DNA from: CAUPWF01 sp036656615
GTDB taxonomy: Bacteria; Bacillota; Clostridia; Lachnospirales; Lachnospiraceae
Reading direction: 5' to 3'
NCBI GenBank assembly: GCA_036656615.1
Contig: JAVXHY010000030.1
Span: 1-15,981 of the forward strand
DNA length: 15,981 bases
A program made the translations under genes and the position numbers. Shown here one piece after another: positions 7,264-14,033 of this stretch. Each line of letters opens with the position of its first letter. Position 1 is the stretch's first letter. Below the pieces are notes generated by a model that was given only the letters and a program-made list of their open reading frames with translations, was not told the DNA's origin and did not search any database.

Positions 7264-8481
7264 TTAAATTTTATGCTTTGCATCCATCTTTCTAATATTA
7301 GAAAGAGACAGACATAAAACAGCTGCAATAATCGTAAGACATCCTGATACCAAGAACCATTTTTCTACACCAAATAGTTCTGACACCACACTTGATAAAC
7401 CCAAACCAATAGGACCCGCCAATAAACGGATACTTCCCGAAAGGGAAATCACACGTCCTAAATGTTCCTTTTGAAATTGCTGTTGCAGTAATGGTGTATA
7501 CATTCCCCAGTAAAATGGACCCGAAATACCCATGATTCCAGCCATTACTGCAAATAAAGGAAATGCATTTGGTGAAAGAAGCCCCGAAATAATTAGGGCT
7601 ATGCTCATAAGCAAGTAGGAACCTACGATGGTGTAGATTTTATTCTTGGTTCCACCCCATCTTGCTAAAATAAAAGACCCAATCAGAAATCCTACTGAAA
7701 ATACAATTTCTGCAATACTTGCTTCTACACTTGTGCCACCTAAATAGGACATACACATCAGTGGAAACAATGCACTAATTGGCATTAAAGCAATGGTATA
7801 AAGCGCACCAATCATCACCAATTCCATCATCCCTTTATTAGAACGTAAAATATGAAAGCCTTCTTTTGCTTCCTGTATAACCTTACGCCTAGCTGGTTGT
7901 TCTCCACTCAAATGACTTGGTACAATACTTACACACAAAGCTGCTACTGCTACAGCAGCACCTAATACATCTAATAATATAATGTTCTGTAATGACCACA
8001 CCGTATAAAGTATGGCTGCAATTGCTGGGCTTAAAATCATAGAGATTGATTCTAAGGATTGAGAATATCCTGCACATTTCGTCAATTGATCCATAGGAAC
8101 CAGTTGTGGAGTAGCTGCTTGAAGCGATGGGTGATGAAATGCAGTACCTATGGACCGCAAACCCAAAACAATCAAAATCAACCAAATTGGAATAATAGTC
8201 CCTCTGCTGAAGAATACAAGCAATAGACTTACCCCAGCAATGAACAGATCCGAAATAATCATTATTTTCTTTCTATTGTATCGATCAATAAATACGCCTA
8301 CAAATGGACCTAAAAGTGCTTGTGGCAAAAATCCCATAAACATGGCCGCCGATAGTATAACTGCTGATTTTGTCTGATCTGTCAGATACCAAACAATTGC
8401 AAATTGTAAGATGGAACTGGAGAATTGCGATACTGCCTGTCCACACCAAATGATGATAAAATTTTTCTTCCAGTTCTTCAC
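7264..8481 (-). CDS. MFS exporter, DHA3 / macrolide-efflux-like
   Basis: This is a polytopic membrane protein of 405 residues with about twelve predicted helices. It starts with the typical basic-aromatic lead WKKNFIIIWCGQAVSQFSSS of the Mef-like DHA3 group. The loop 2-3 motif is GVFIDRYNRKKIMI, a variant of the MFS GxxxDRxGRR signature, followed by the LGLRSIGTAFHHPSLQAATP segment seen in this group. It is expected to use the proton gradient for export. Drug specificity cannot be read from the sequence. The start is GTG, with AAAGAGGT about seven bases upstream. It lies 146 bases downstream of the asparagine-synthetase-like gene on the same strand. I see no convincing promoter or T-tailed terminator in that gap, so co-transcription is possible. 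Confidence 0.85.
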   Translation of the reverse strand: MKNWKKNFIIIWCGQAVSQFSSSILQFAIVWYLTDQTKSAVILSAAMFMGFLPQALLGPFVGVFIDRYNRKKIMIISDLFIAGVSLLLVFFSRGTIIPIWLILIVLGLRSIGTAFHHPSLQAATPQLVPMDQLTKCAGYSQSLESISMILSPAIAAILYTVWSLQNIILLDVLGAAVAVAALCVSIVPSHLSGEQPARRKVIQEAKEGFHILRSNKGMMELVMIGALYTIALMPISALFPLMCMSYLGGTSVEASIAEIVFSVGFLIGSFILARWGGTKNKIYTIVGSYLLMSIALIISGLLSPNAFPLFAVMAGIMGISGPFYWGMYTPLLQQQFQKEHLGRVISLSGSIRLLAGPIGLGLSSVVSELFGVEKWFLVSGCLTIIAAVLCLSLSNIRKMDAKHKI

Positions 8482-8627
8482 TTACGTACCTCTTTCTCTT
8501 CCATTTCTTATGATTTAATCAATCTCTTCTTTGATACTTCTTTTACAGAATTCCTTTGTGTAGATTACATGTCTATCTTGTTCCATGGGAAATGCAACAC
8601 CAACATAATCTTCCGAATAAACCAAGA

Positions 8628-10163
8628 TTATATTACAAAATATAATTCATACCAAACAAGGAATGTATAAATCGCCCAGATTTTTCTCCAATTATCAGAA
8701 TTGCCCGCAATATAATCTTCAAAAATCCCATTGATCTCATCTAAATGGAAGAATTTCTCTGCACTTTCACTGTGGAATTTTTCACGAACATCCTGATTAT
8801 ATCTATCGTCTGCCATCCATATACGAATCGGCACTATAAATCCCAGTTTCTTTCGGAAAGCAATTTCTTCTGGTAATACCTTTGCTGCCGCTGTGCGAAA
8901 TGCTACTTTGTTCTGTTCCTCATTCACTTTATATTTTGAGGGCATCCGTGATGCAATATCGAAAATCCTCGTATCCGTAAGAGGCATTCTAATCTCCAAG
9001 CCCGCCGCTGTGCTCATCTTATCTACATTAAAATAGATATCTCCTTCTAGCCAAAGTGCAATGTCTACCATAGACATCTTTGTAAGTGGATCAAGACCTT
9101 CTGTTTCCTCATAAATTCGTTCTGCCAATTCAATAGGGAGAACATCCGGATCATATTTTTTTAAAATCTTTTTCTTTTCGTCTTCCTTCATAATATTGGT
9201 GTTTCCAACATAGAAGGTCTTCAAGTTCTCTCCGTAACGTTCTGCATTACGGTACATATTATACCCACCAAAGAATTCATCTGCTCCTTCTCCAGAATAA
9301 CAAAGCTTTGTGTGCTTTGCTGTCGCTTGACATCCAAGTGCAAACACAATGGCTGATGCATCTCCAAGAGGTTGTTCCATATGATACATCACATCAGGAA
9401 CTGCGGCAAAATATGCTTCTGGTGTAATCAGACAACGGGAATTCTCACGTTCAAGAATATCTGCTGTTTGCTTTGCTAATCCAGACTCGTCAAATCGTGC
9501 CTCTTCATATCCACAAGAATCCGTCATCTTTACATCCGACATTGCCAACACATAAGAGGAATCAACACCTCCCGATAAAAATGATTCTGCGGTCTCATCT
9601 TCTGATTTCACTTCTGACATAATATGCTCAAGTGTTGTATGAATTTCATCTGCCCAGTCATCAAGAGATTTACTATTGTCTGGGTGAAATTGAGGTGTCC
9701 AGTACGGTTCTGTTCGTAAAATTCCATTTTTCCAAACCAAGTAACGTCCAGGCATAAGCTTTTTCAATCCCCGAAAGAATGTATTCTCCCCACCCACATA
9801 GGTAAGTGTCAGATACAACTGGAGCATCTCTTCATTCAATGCTTTCACGAATCCAGGCTGTTCCATTATTTTGCGAATAGAGGAGCCATAGAGAAGCATT
9901 CCATCCGCCGTTTCATAATAATAGAACGGTTTTGTTCCGAACTGATCTCTTAGGCAAAAAAGCTTATGCTCATCCTCATCCCATAGTGCAAATGCAAACA
10001 TGCCATGCATATGATTTGCCATATCATATCCCCAGGCTTTATATGCTTTTTTTAAAATTTCCTCTTCACGCTTCTCTCTTGGCAAAGAATCATTAATTTC
10101 CAACTCCTTGCAAAGTGCATTCCAATTTCTAATATGTCCATTATATTCTTTTATTTTTATCAT
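8628..10163 (-). CDS. Asparagine-synthetase-like amide ligase lacking the N-terminal glutaminase nucleophile
   Basis: The C-terminal ATP-pyrophosphatase domain looks complete. It has SFLSGGVDSSY (P-loop at residues 197-203), SGEGADEFFGGYN (about 291-301), KMSTAAGLEIRMPLTD and RKKLGFIVPIRIW. The N-terminus is unusual. Class II asparagine synthetases start MCG, with Cys2 as glutaminase nucleophile. Here translation starts MIKIKEYNGHIRNW, which aligns with the NGEIYN region near residue 74 of E. coli AsnB. About 65 residues, including Cys2 and the early glutamine site, are absent, while the rest of that domain (GMFAFALWD...LRDQFGTKPFYYY) remains. A promoter (10210-10238) and an AGAGGA site seven bases before ATG 10163 indicate an intact gene, not a truncated copy. 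It may use free ammonia or another amine, or form another amide bond. A TTG-initiated extension to 10184 would include the ribosome binding site and is unlikely. Confidence 0.85.
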   Translation of the reverse strand: MIKIKEYNGHIRNWNALCKELEINDSLPREKREEEILKKAYKAWGYDMANHMHGMFAFALWDEDEHKLFCLRDQFGTKPFYYYETADGMLLYGSSIRKIMEQPGFVKALNEEMLQLYLTLTYVGGENTFFRGLKKLMPGRYLVWKNGILRTEPYWTPQFHPDNSKSLDDWADEIHTTLEHIMSEVKSEDETAESFLSGGVDSSYVLAMSDVKMTDSCGYEEARFDESGLAKQTADILERENSRCLITPEAYFAAVPDVMYHMEQPLGDASAIVFALGCQATAKHTKLCYSGEGADEFFGGYNMYRNAERYGENLKTFYVGNTNIMKEDEKKKILKKYDPDVLPIELAERIYEETEGLDPLTKMSMVDIALWLEGDIYFNVDKMSTAAGLEIRMPLTDTRIFDIASRMPSKYKVNEEQNKVAFRTAAAKVLPEEIAFRKKLGFIVPIRIWMADDRYNQDVREKFHSESAEKFFHLDEINGIFEDYIAGNSDNWRKIWAIYTFLVWYELYFVI

Positions 10164-10209
10164 GCGTATATCCTCTCGTATCAAATACCTTTACTGCATC
10201 TACGAATTG

Positions 10210-10238
10210 ATTATAATAAATTTCCATGAGAATTACAA
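10210..10238 (-). promoter_or_regulatory. Promoter of the asparagine-synthetase-like gene
   Basis: On the minus strand, TTGTAA (10233-10238) and a perfect TATAAT (10210-10215) are 17 bases apart. The start point would be near 10203, some 40 bases before the ATG. A small perfect palindrome, GCTATT-G-AATAGC (10255-10267), lies 16 bases upstream of the -35 box and could bind a regulator. Confidence 0.7.
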
Positions 10239-10254
10239 GTTGTTTCAACTTTTG

Positions 10255-10335
10255 GCTATTGAATAGCTTTTTTCAAAGTTTTATTATAGTTTGAAAGGGC
10301 ATACCCTCTATTCAAATAAGAATGTGGATATGCCC
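10255..10335. repeat. Cluster of three inverted repeats upstream of the asparagine-synthetase-like gene
   Basis: In order these are GCTATT-G-AATAGC (10255-10267), TTTCAAA-N12-TTTGAAA (10271-10296) and GGGCATA-N24-TATGCCC (10298-10335). The last has an inner ATTC/GAAT arm pair. Read on the minus strand the last one could weakly end the rubredoxin transcript, though only TTT follows it. The first is followed by TTTTTT on the plus strand, where no gene needs ending. The rest of 10336-10438 shows nothing I can name. Confidence 0.45.
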
Positions 10336-10438
10336 AGTATATAAAAATATTTATTCATTGGCCTTTACATCTGCCATAACTATCATCATTCATTATACAA
10401 TAATTTCTTTGTAACTCATTGATTATAAAGAACGTATT

Positions 10439-10600
10439 TTATGATACTTCTTCAAAATCTTCTTTGCCAACTCCGCAAACTGGGCATACCCAATCCTCTG
10501 GAATATCTTCAAATGCAGTGCCCGGCACAATACCACCATCTGGATCTCCTACTGCGGGATCATATTCATAGGCACAAACTACACATACATATTTCTTCAT
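10439..10600 (-). CDS. Rubredoxin
   Basis: This is a 53-residue one-iron electron carrier of the cytosol. It begins MKKYVCVVCAYEYDP. The four iron ligands are all present: Cys6 and Cys9 in CVVC, Cys39 and Cys42 in CPVCG. The family aromatics and Gly/Asp loop (YEYDP...GDPDGG...F.D.P.DWVCP) are there as well. AAAGGAGG lies eight bases before the ATG. An in-frame ATG two codons earlier is too close to that site. It lies 82 bases downstream of feoB on the same strand, with its own plausible promoter in between (TTGTAT-17-TAGATT on the minus strand), so it may be independent or the last gene of the feo transcript. In anaerobes rubredoxins usually feed peroxide- and oxygen-reducing enzymes, but the partner is not in this window. 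Confidence 0.95.
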   Translation of the reverse strand: MKKYVCVVCAYEYDPAVGDPDGGIVPGTAFEDIPEDWVCPVCGVGKEDFEEVS

Positions 10601-10682
10601 GTTCATTCCTCCTTTTATTTTTTATATCCTCAATCTACCACATCTGTTTTCAAAATACAACTCTCTTTTATTTTTTTCAAAA

Positions 10683-12860
10683 TCATTCTACAACTGACGC
10701 CTTCTTTGCACTTACACTAGATGTCATATTCCTTGTAAACTCATGCCTCTCTTTGTAAGGTCTGAAAAGTAAATATAGAAATCCAAGAATGACAACAACT
10801 GCTGTCGCTGATCCTATTCCAAATACCCCTGTAACCATAAACGTTCCAATTTGAAATACACATAGGGATGCAAGATATGCTAAAATTGTCTGATATCCAA
10901 TGGCAAACCAGAACCATTTTACATGATTCATTTCACGTTTCATTGCTCCCATCGCCGCGAAACACGGAGCACATAAAAGATTAAATACAAGGAATGAATA
11001 TGCTGCAATTCCAGTCATACTAGTAGCTAATGTTCCCCATATTTCCGAACCATTTTCTGCCACTTCTCCAAAACCATAAAGAATACCAAAGGTTCCTACT
11101 ACGTTTTCTTTTGCAACTAATCCTGTAATTGCCGCTACGGCTGCCTTCCAGTTTCCCCACCCAAGAGGAATGAAAATAGGTGCAATCGCACTGCCAATCG
11201 CTGCCAAAATACTATGATTCATATCTTCAACCATGCCAAATGTTCCATTTACAAACCCAAAGTTTTCTGCAAACCAAATAAATATAGTAGAAAGTAAAAT
11301 AATTGTTCCTGCTTTTTTCATAAAGGACCATCCACGCTCCCACATACTTCTCATGATATTTGAGAAAGTTGGCATATGATACGCTGGCAATTCAATGACA
11401 AATGGTGCCGGATCTCCTGCAAACATCTTGGTTTTCTTTAAGATAATACCCGAACAAATAATCGCTGAGATTCCTACAAAATAAGCACTTGGAGCAACCC
11501 ACCAAGCTCCGCTAAATAAGGCTCCGGCAATTAGTGCAATAATGGGAAGTTTCGCTCCACAAGGGATAAAGGTTGTGGTCATAATCGTCATTTTACGGTC
11601 CCGATCATTTTCAATGGTACGAGATGCCATAATACCTGGTACTCCACATCCTGTTCCAATCAACATTGGAATAAATGATTTTCCAGATAATCCAAATTTA
11701 CGAAAAATTCGATCCATAATAAAAGCAATTCGCGCCATATATCCACAAGCTTCTAAAAAAGCAAGAAAGATAAATAATACAAGCATCTGAGGTACAAAAC
11801 CTAGCACTGCACCAACGCCACTGATGATACCGTCTACTAGTAGTCCAGTTAACCAATCCGCACATTGAATCGCTTCTAATCCACTTTTAATTGCGGGGAT
11901 AATCCACTCACCAAACAATGTATCATTCGTCCAGTCTGTTAAAAATGAACCCACTGTAGTTACCGACACAAAGTATACAATAAACATTACAACTGCAAAT
12001 ATTGGAAGGGCAAACCACCTATTGGTAACAATTCTATCAATCTTATCCGATGTAGTAAATCCACCTTTATTTTTCTTTTTGCAGCACTCCTGAATGATAG
12101 TTGAAATATAGTGATAACGCTCATTTGTTATGATGCTTTCTGAATCATCATCCATTTCCGTCTCGCAAGACTGAATGTCATGTTCTATATTGATCGCAAC
12201 CTGTACAGCAATTTCCAGTTGTTCCATTACTTTTTCGTCCCGCTCAAAGATTTTGATTGCAAACCATCTCTGTTGATTTTCCGGCATCCCATGTAATACA
12301 GCTTCTTTAATATGTGCCAGCGCATGTTCTACACAATCGGAAAATCTATGCTGTGGTATCATACGTTCTTTCCCTTTGGCAACATCCACAGCCTTTTGTG
12401 CTGCCTCTTTGATTCCCGTTCCTTTTAACGCAGAAATTTCCACTACTGGACAGCCTAATTCCTTCGCCAAATTTCTTGTATCTAATTGATCCCCATTCTT
12501 TTCTACCACATCCATCATATTAACAGCTACAATAACCGGTATGCCCAGTTCCATAAGCTGCGTAGTTAAATAAAGATTTCTCTCCATATTCGTACCATCA
12601 ATAATGTTAAGAATTGCATCCGGATGTTCTTGAATTAAATAGTTTCTAGCTACCACTTCTTCTAATGTATAGGGAGATAAAGAATAAATTCCTGGAAGGT
12701 CCGTTATGATGGTCTCTTTGTATCCCTTTAATTTGCCTTCCTTTTTTTCAACGGTAACCCCTGGCCAGTTTCCAACAAATTGATTGGAACCAGTTAATAC
12801 ATTAAATAATGTTGTTTTTCCACAGTTTGGATTCCCTGCTAAAGCAATTTTAATAATCAT
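10683..12860 (-). CDS. feoB: Ferrous iron transporter FeoB
   Basis: FeoB is the membrane permease for Fe(II). The 725 residues fall within the family range. The N-terminal G domain has G1 GNPNCGKTT (9-17), G2 GVTVEKKEG (Thr36), G3 DLPG (54-57), G4 NMMD (114-117) and G5 SALKGTG (143-149). A helical spacer follows, ending near the CCKKKNKGGF stretch. The membrane part carries both Gate repeats. The first contains GTGCGVPGIMASRTIEN and FIPCGAKLPI. The second contains LLCAPCFAAMGAMKRE. ATG 12860 follows AGAGGAG. Two feoA genes lie upstream. The 107-base gap to feoA1 contains an operator-like box (12927-12946), so feoB may also have its own iron-controlled promoter. Confidence 0.97.
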   Translation of the reverse strand: MIIKIALAGNPNCGKTTLFNVLTGSNQFVGNWPGVTVEKKEGKLKGYKETIITDLPGIYSLSPYTLEEVVARNYLIQEHPDAILNIIDGTNMERNLYLTTQLMELGIPVIVAVNMMDVVEKNGDQLDTRNLAKELGCPVVEISALKGTGIKEAAQKAVDVAKGKERMIPQHRFSDCVEHALAHIKEAVLHGMPENQQRWFAIKIFERDEKVMEQLEIAVQVAINIEHDIQSCETEMDDDSESIITNERYHYISTIIQECCKKKNKGGFTTSDKIDRIVTNRWFALPIFAVVMFIVYFVSVTTVGSFLTDWTNDTLFGEWIIPAIKSGLEAIQCADWLTGLLVDGIISGVGAVLGFVPQMLVLFIFLAFLEACGYMARIAFIMDRIFRKFGLSGKSFIPMLIGTGCGVPGIMASRTIENDRDRKMTIMTTTFIPCGAKLPIIALIAGALFSGAWWVAPSAYFVGISAIICSGIILKKTKMFAGDPAPFVIELPAYHMPTFSNIMRSMWERGWSFMKKAGTIILLSTIFIWFAENFGFVNGTFGMVEDMNHSILAAIGSAIAPIFIPLGWGNWKAAVAAITGLVAKENVVGTFGILYGFGEVAENGSEIWGTLATSMTGIAAYSFLVFNLLCAPCFAAMGAMKREMNHVKWFWFAIGYQTILAYLASLCVFQIGTFMVTGVFGIGSATAVVVILGFLYLLFRPYKERHEFTRNMTSSVSAKKASVVE

Positions 12861-12926
12861 TTCACTCCTCTTTCCTAATTAAATTTTATTTAAACTAAAT
12901 GATTTTTTATTAGTCCGTCCTTGTTA

Positions 12927-12946
12927 TAGTTAGTCTTTTCTAACTA
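12927..12946. promoter_or_regulatory. Candidate iron-regulator box between feoA1 and feoB
   Basis: TAGTTAG-TCTTTT-CTAACTA is a perfect seven-base inverted repeat. Its core GTTAG-N6-CTAAC (12929-12944) is the same as in the feo/regulator divergent promoter at 13477-13492. No T-run follows, which argues against a terminator. On the minus strand it overlaps a possible -10 TATAAC (12921-12926 vicinity), with TTGCCA upstream at a long 20-base spacing. Confidence 0.55.
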
Positions 12947-12967
12947 GTTGGCAAAAAAATATAATCC

Positions 12968-13189
12968 CTATTCAACTATGACCATTGCTGCATCCATTTT
13001 ACGAAGTGATAACTCATATCCTCTAACAGATACCTCAATCGGATCTCCTAATGGTGCTACTTTTCTCAGATATACACTTGCCCCTTTTGTCATTCCCATA
13101 TCCATAATTCTCCTTTTTACAGCACCTTCACCATTCAATTTGATGACTGTAACTGTTTCACCCATTTTTGCTTCCTTTAATGTTTTCAC
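12968..13189 (-). CDS. feoA: FeoA-family protein (second in the operon)
   Basis: This is a 73-residue SH3-like small cytosolic protein thought to help FeoB. The family pattern is clear: a leading LKEAKMGETVTVIKLNGEG, the helix KRRIMDMGMTKGASVYL, the turn APLGDPIEVSVRGYELSLRK, and a hydrophobic end. The start is GTG, ten bases after GGAG. The alternative of a later ATG would remove the first strand. It lies 15 bases after the stop of the other feoA and before feoB. This copy has the more canonical FeoA sequence of the two. Confidence 0.92.
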   Translation of the reverse strand: MKTLKEAKMGETVTVIKLNGEGAVKRRIMDMGMTKGASVYLRKVAPLGDPIEVSVRGYELSLRKMDAAMVIVE

Positions 13190-13204
13190 TTGATTTTCTC
13201 TCCT

Positions 13205-13417
13205 TTATATCATGATTTTATTTGCCATTTCCTTGTTAATCGCAATACGTGAATCTTTAACATTTACAATCATATTTCCGCTGATTTCAGATATTACAGT
13301 CACTGCTCCACCTTCTATAAATCCAAGATTCTCCAAAAATTTTCTAATTTCTGCTTTTCCTCCAACCTTTTTAATCACATTCACTTTACCAGTAGCAGCC
13401 ATTGTTAAAGGCATCAT
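13205..13417 (-). CDS. FeoA-family protein (first in the operon)
   Basis: This encodes about 70 residues of the FeoA fold: MAATGKVNVIKKVGGKAEIRKFLENLGFIEGGAVTVISE, then GNMIVNVKDSRIAINKEMANKI. It differs clearly from the neighbouring FeoA, so the pair is an old duplication and not a recent one. The start is uncertain, because GTG 13420, ATG 13417 and ATG 13414 are consecutive codons. I chose 13417 because an AGAAG-type site lies about seven bases upstream. It is the first gene after the iron-controlled promoter. A role beside FeoB, or in a hetero-complex with the other FeoA, is inference. Confidence 0.88.
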   Translation of the reverse strand: MMPLTMAATGKVNVIKKVGGKAEIRKFLENLGFIEGGAVTVISEISGNMIVNVKDSRIAINKEMANKIMI

Positions 13418-13476
13418 CACTCATCTTCTTTCTTCTTAGTTTTTATTATGATAGTCGTTCTCATTACCTTTCTTTT

Positions 13477-13534
13477 GTTAGTATATCCTAACCTTTATTA
13501 GTTGTCAACAACTTTATAACTATGGTATACTAAC
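13477..13534. promoter_or_regulatory. Divergent feo / DtxR-type regulator promoters with nested operator-like repeats
   Basis: Minus-strand (feo) promoter: TTGACA (13503-13508), 17 bases, TATACT (13480-13485). Plus-strand (regulator) promoter: TTGTCA (13502-13507), 18 bases, TATACT (13526-13531). The two -35 boxes overlap inside the palindrome AGTTGT-CA-ACAACT (13500-13513). Both -10 boxes lie in an outer perfect inverted repeat, GTTAGTATA (13477-13485) and TATACTAAC (13526-13534). The left arm is part of GTTAG-N6-CTAAC (13477-13492), a 14/16 palindrome. DtxR-family boxes typically have TTAG/CTAA half-sites, so this is the likely site of iron repression and autoregulation. Confidence 0.8.
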
Positions 13535-13579
13535 AAGTGTTTCAGGACATAAACCATATGATTTATTAAGAGGTATCCC

Positions 13580-13948
13580 ATGAATAAAAATGAATCTTCT
13601 GAAAATTATTTAGAAACCATTCTCATATTAAGCAAATCACTTCCCGTAGTACGATCCGTTGATATTGCTAATGAACTTGGATTTAAAAAATCAAGTATTA
13701 GTTTAGCAATGAAGAATCTTCGTGAGCAGAAATACATCACCGTAACAGAGGAAGGCTGGATATATTTAACCAAAGCCGGCAAAAAGATTGCAGACATGAT
13801 TTATGAAAGACATTTGCTTCTTTCTTCCTGGCTTATACAGCTTGGAGTAGAATCTAGCATTGCTTCTGCAGACGCATGTAAAATAGAACACGTAATTAGT
13901 AAAGAAAGCTTTGAGGCAATCAAAAAACATGTAAAACCTCACTTGTAA
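13580..13948 (+). CDS. Short DtxR/MntR-family metal-dependent transcriptional regulator
   Basis: The protein has 122 residues. A winged helix-turn-helix fills about 8-72 (VRSVDIANELGFKKSSISLAMKNLREQKYITV, then a wing ending LTKAGKKIA), followed by the dimer and metal-binding helices. There is no SH3-like third domain, so it is shorter than DtxR/IdeR and somewhat shorter than MntR. Likely metal ligands are His78 (YERH), Cys100, Glu103 and His104 (CKIEH). The last three copy the Cys/Glu/His set of iron-type DtxR. Glu12 matches an MntR ligand, and the DtxR Met10 / MntR Asp8 position is Asn9. Divergent placement next to feoA-feoA-feoB and shared operator repeats suggest an iron-responsive repressor of that operon and of itself. 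AAGAGGT is five bases before ATG. Confidence 0.9.
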   Translation: MNKNESSENYLETILILSKSLPVVRSVDIANELGFKKSSISLAMKNLREQKYITVTEEGWIYLTKAGKKIADMIYERHLLLSSWLIQLGVESSIASADACKIEHVISKESFEAIKKHVKPHL

Positions 13949-13977
13949 GCATTCTATTTTCATACTGAAAACAAGTC

Positions 13978-14002
13978 AAAAACCCCGCTGCAAGCAACGG
14001 GG
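13978..14002 (-). terminator. Intrinsic terminator of the GNAT gene
   Basis: Read on the minus strand, CCCCG and CGGGG enclose TTGCTTGCAG, whose TGC/GCA ends can also pair, and the stem is followed by TTTTT. It lies 31 bases after the GNAT stop. The plus strand has no T-run behind the stem, so it probably serves the regulator gene poorly. Weak plus-strand hairpins (TTTTCA-TAC-TGAAAA, 13957-13971) lie in the same gap. Confidence 0.85.
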
Positions 14003-14033
14003 CATAAAGATTCTGTATTTTTACATTCCATAT

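Noticed and set aside
7251..7277. AGCATAA/TTATGCT inverted repeat between ribH and the MFS gene, as a shared terminator
   Set aside because: The arms are AT-rich, the loop is 13 bases and there is no T-run on either strand. It overlaps the ribH stop codon and the last codons of the MFS gene, so coding sequence explains it. Where the rib transcript ends is left open.
8607..8630. AATCTT/AAGATT hairpin at the end of the asparagine-synthetase-like gene, as a terminator
   Set aside because: It has only six weak pairs with an 11 to 12 base loop, and it is followed by mixed sequence instead of T on the minus strand.
10164..10260. Possible frameshift hiding the missing MCG-type glutaminase N-terminus upstream
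   Set aside because: No minus-strand frame upstream encodes an MCG start or glutaminase-like residues. Instead there is a well-spaced promoter and ribosome binding site.
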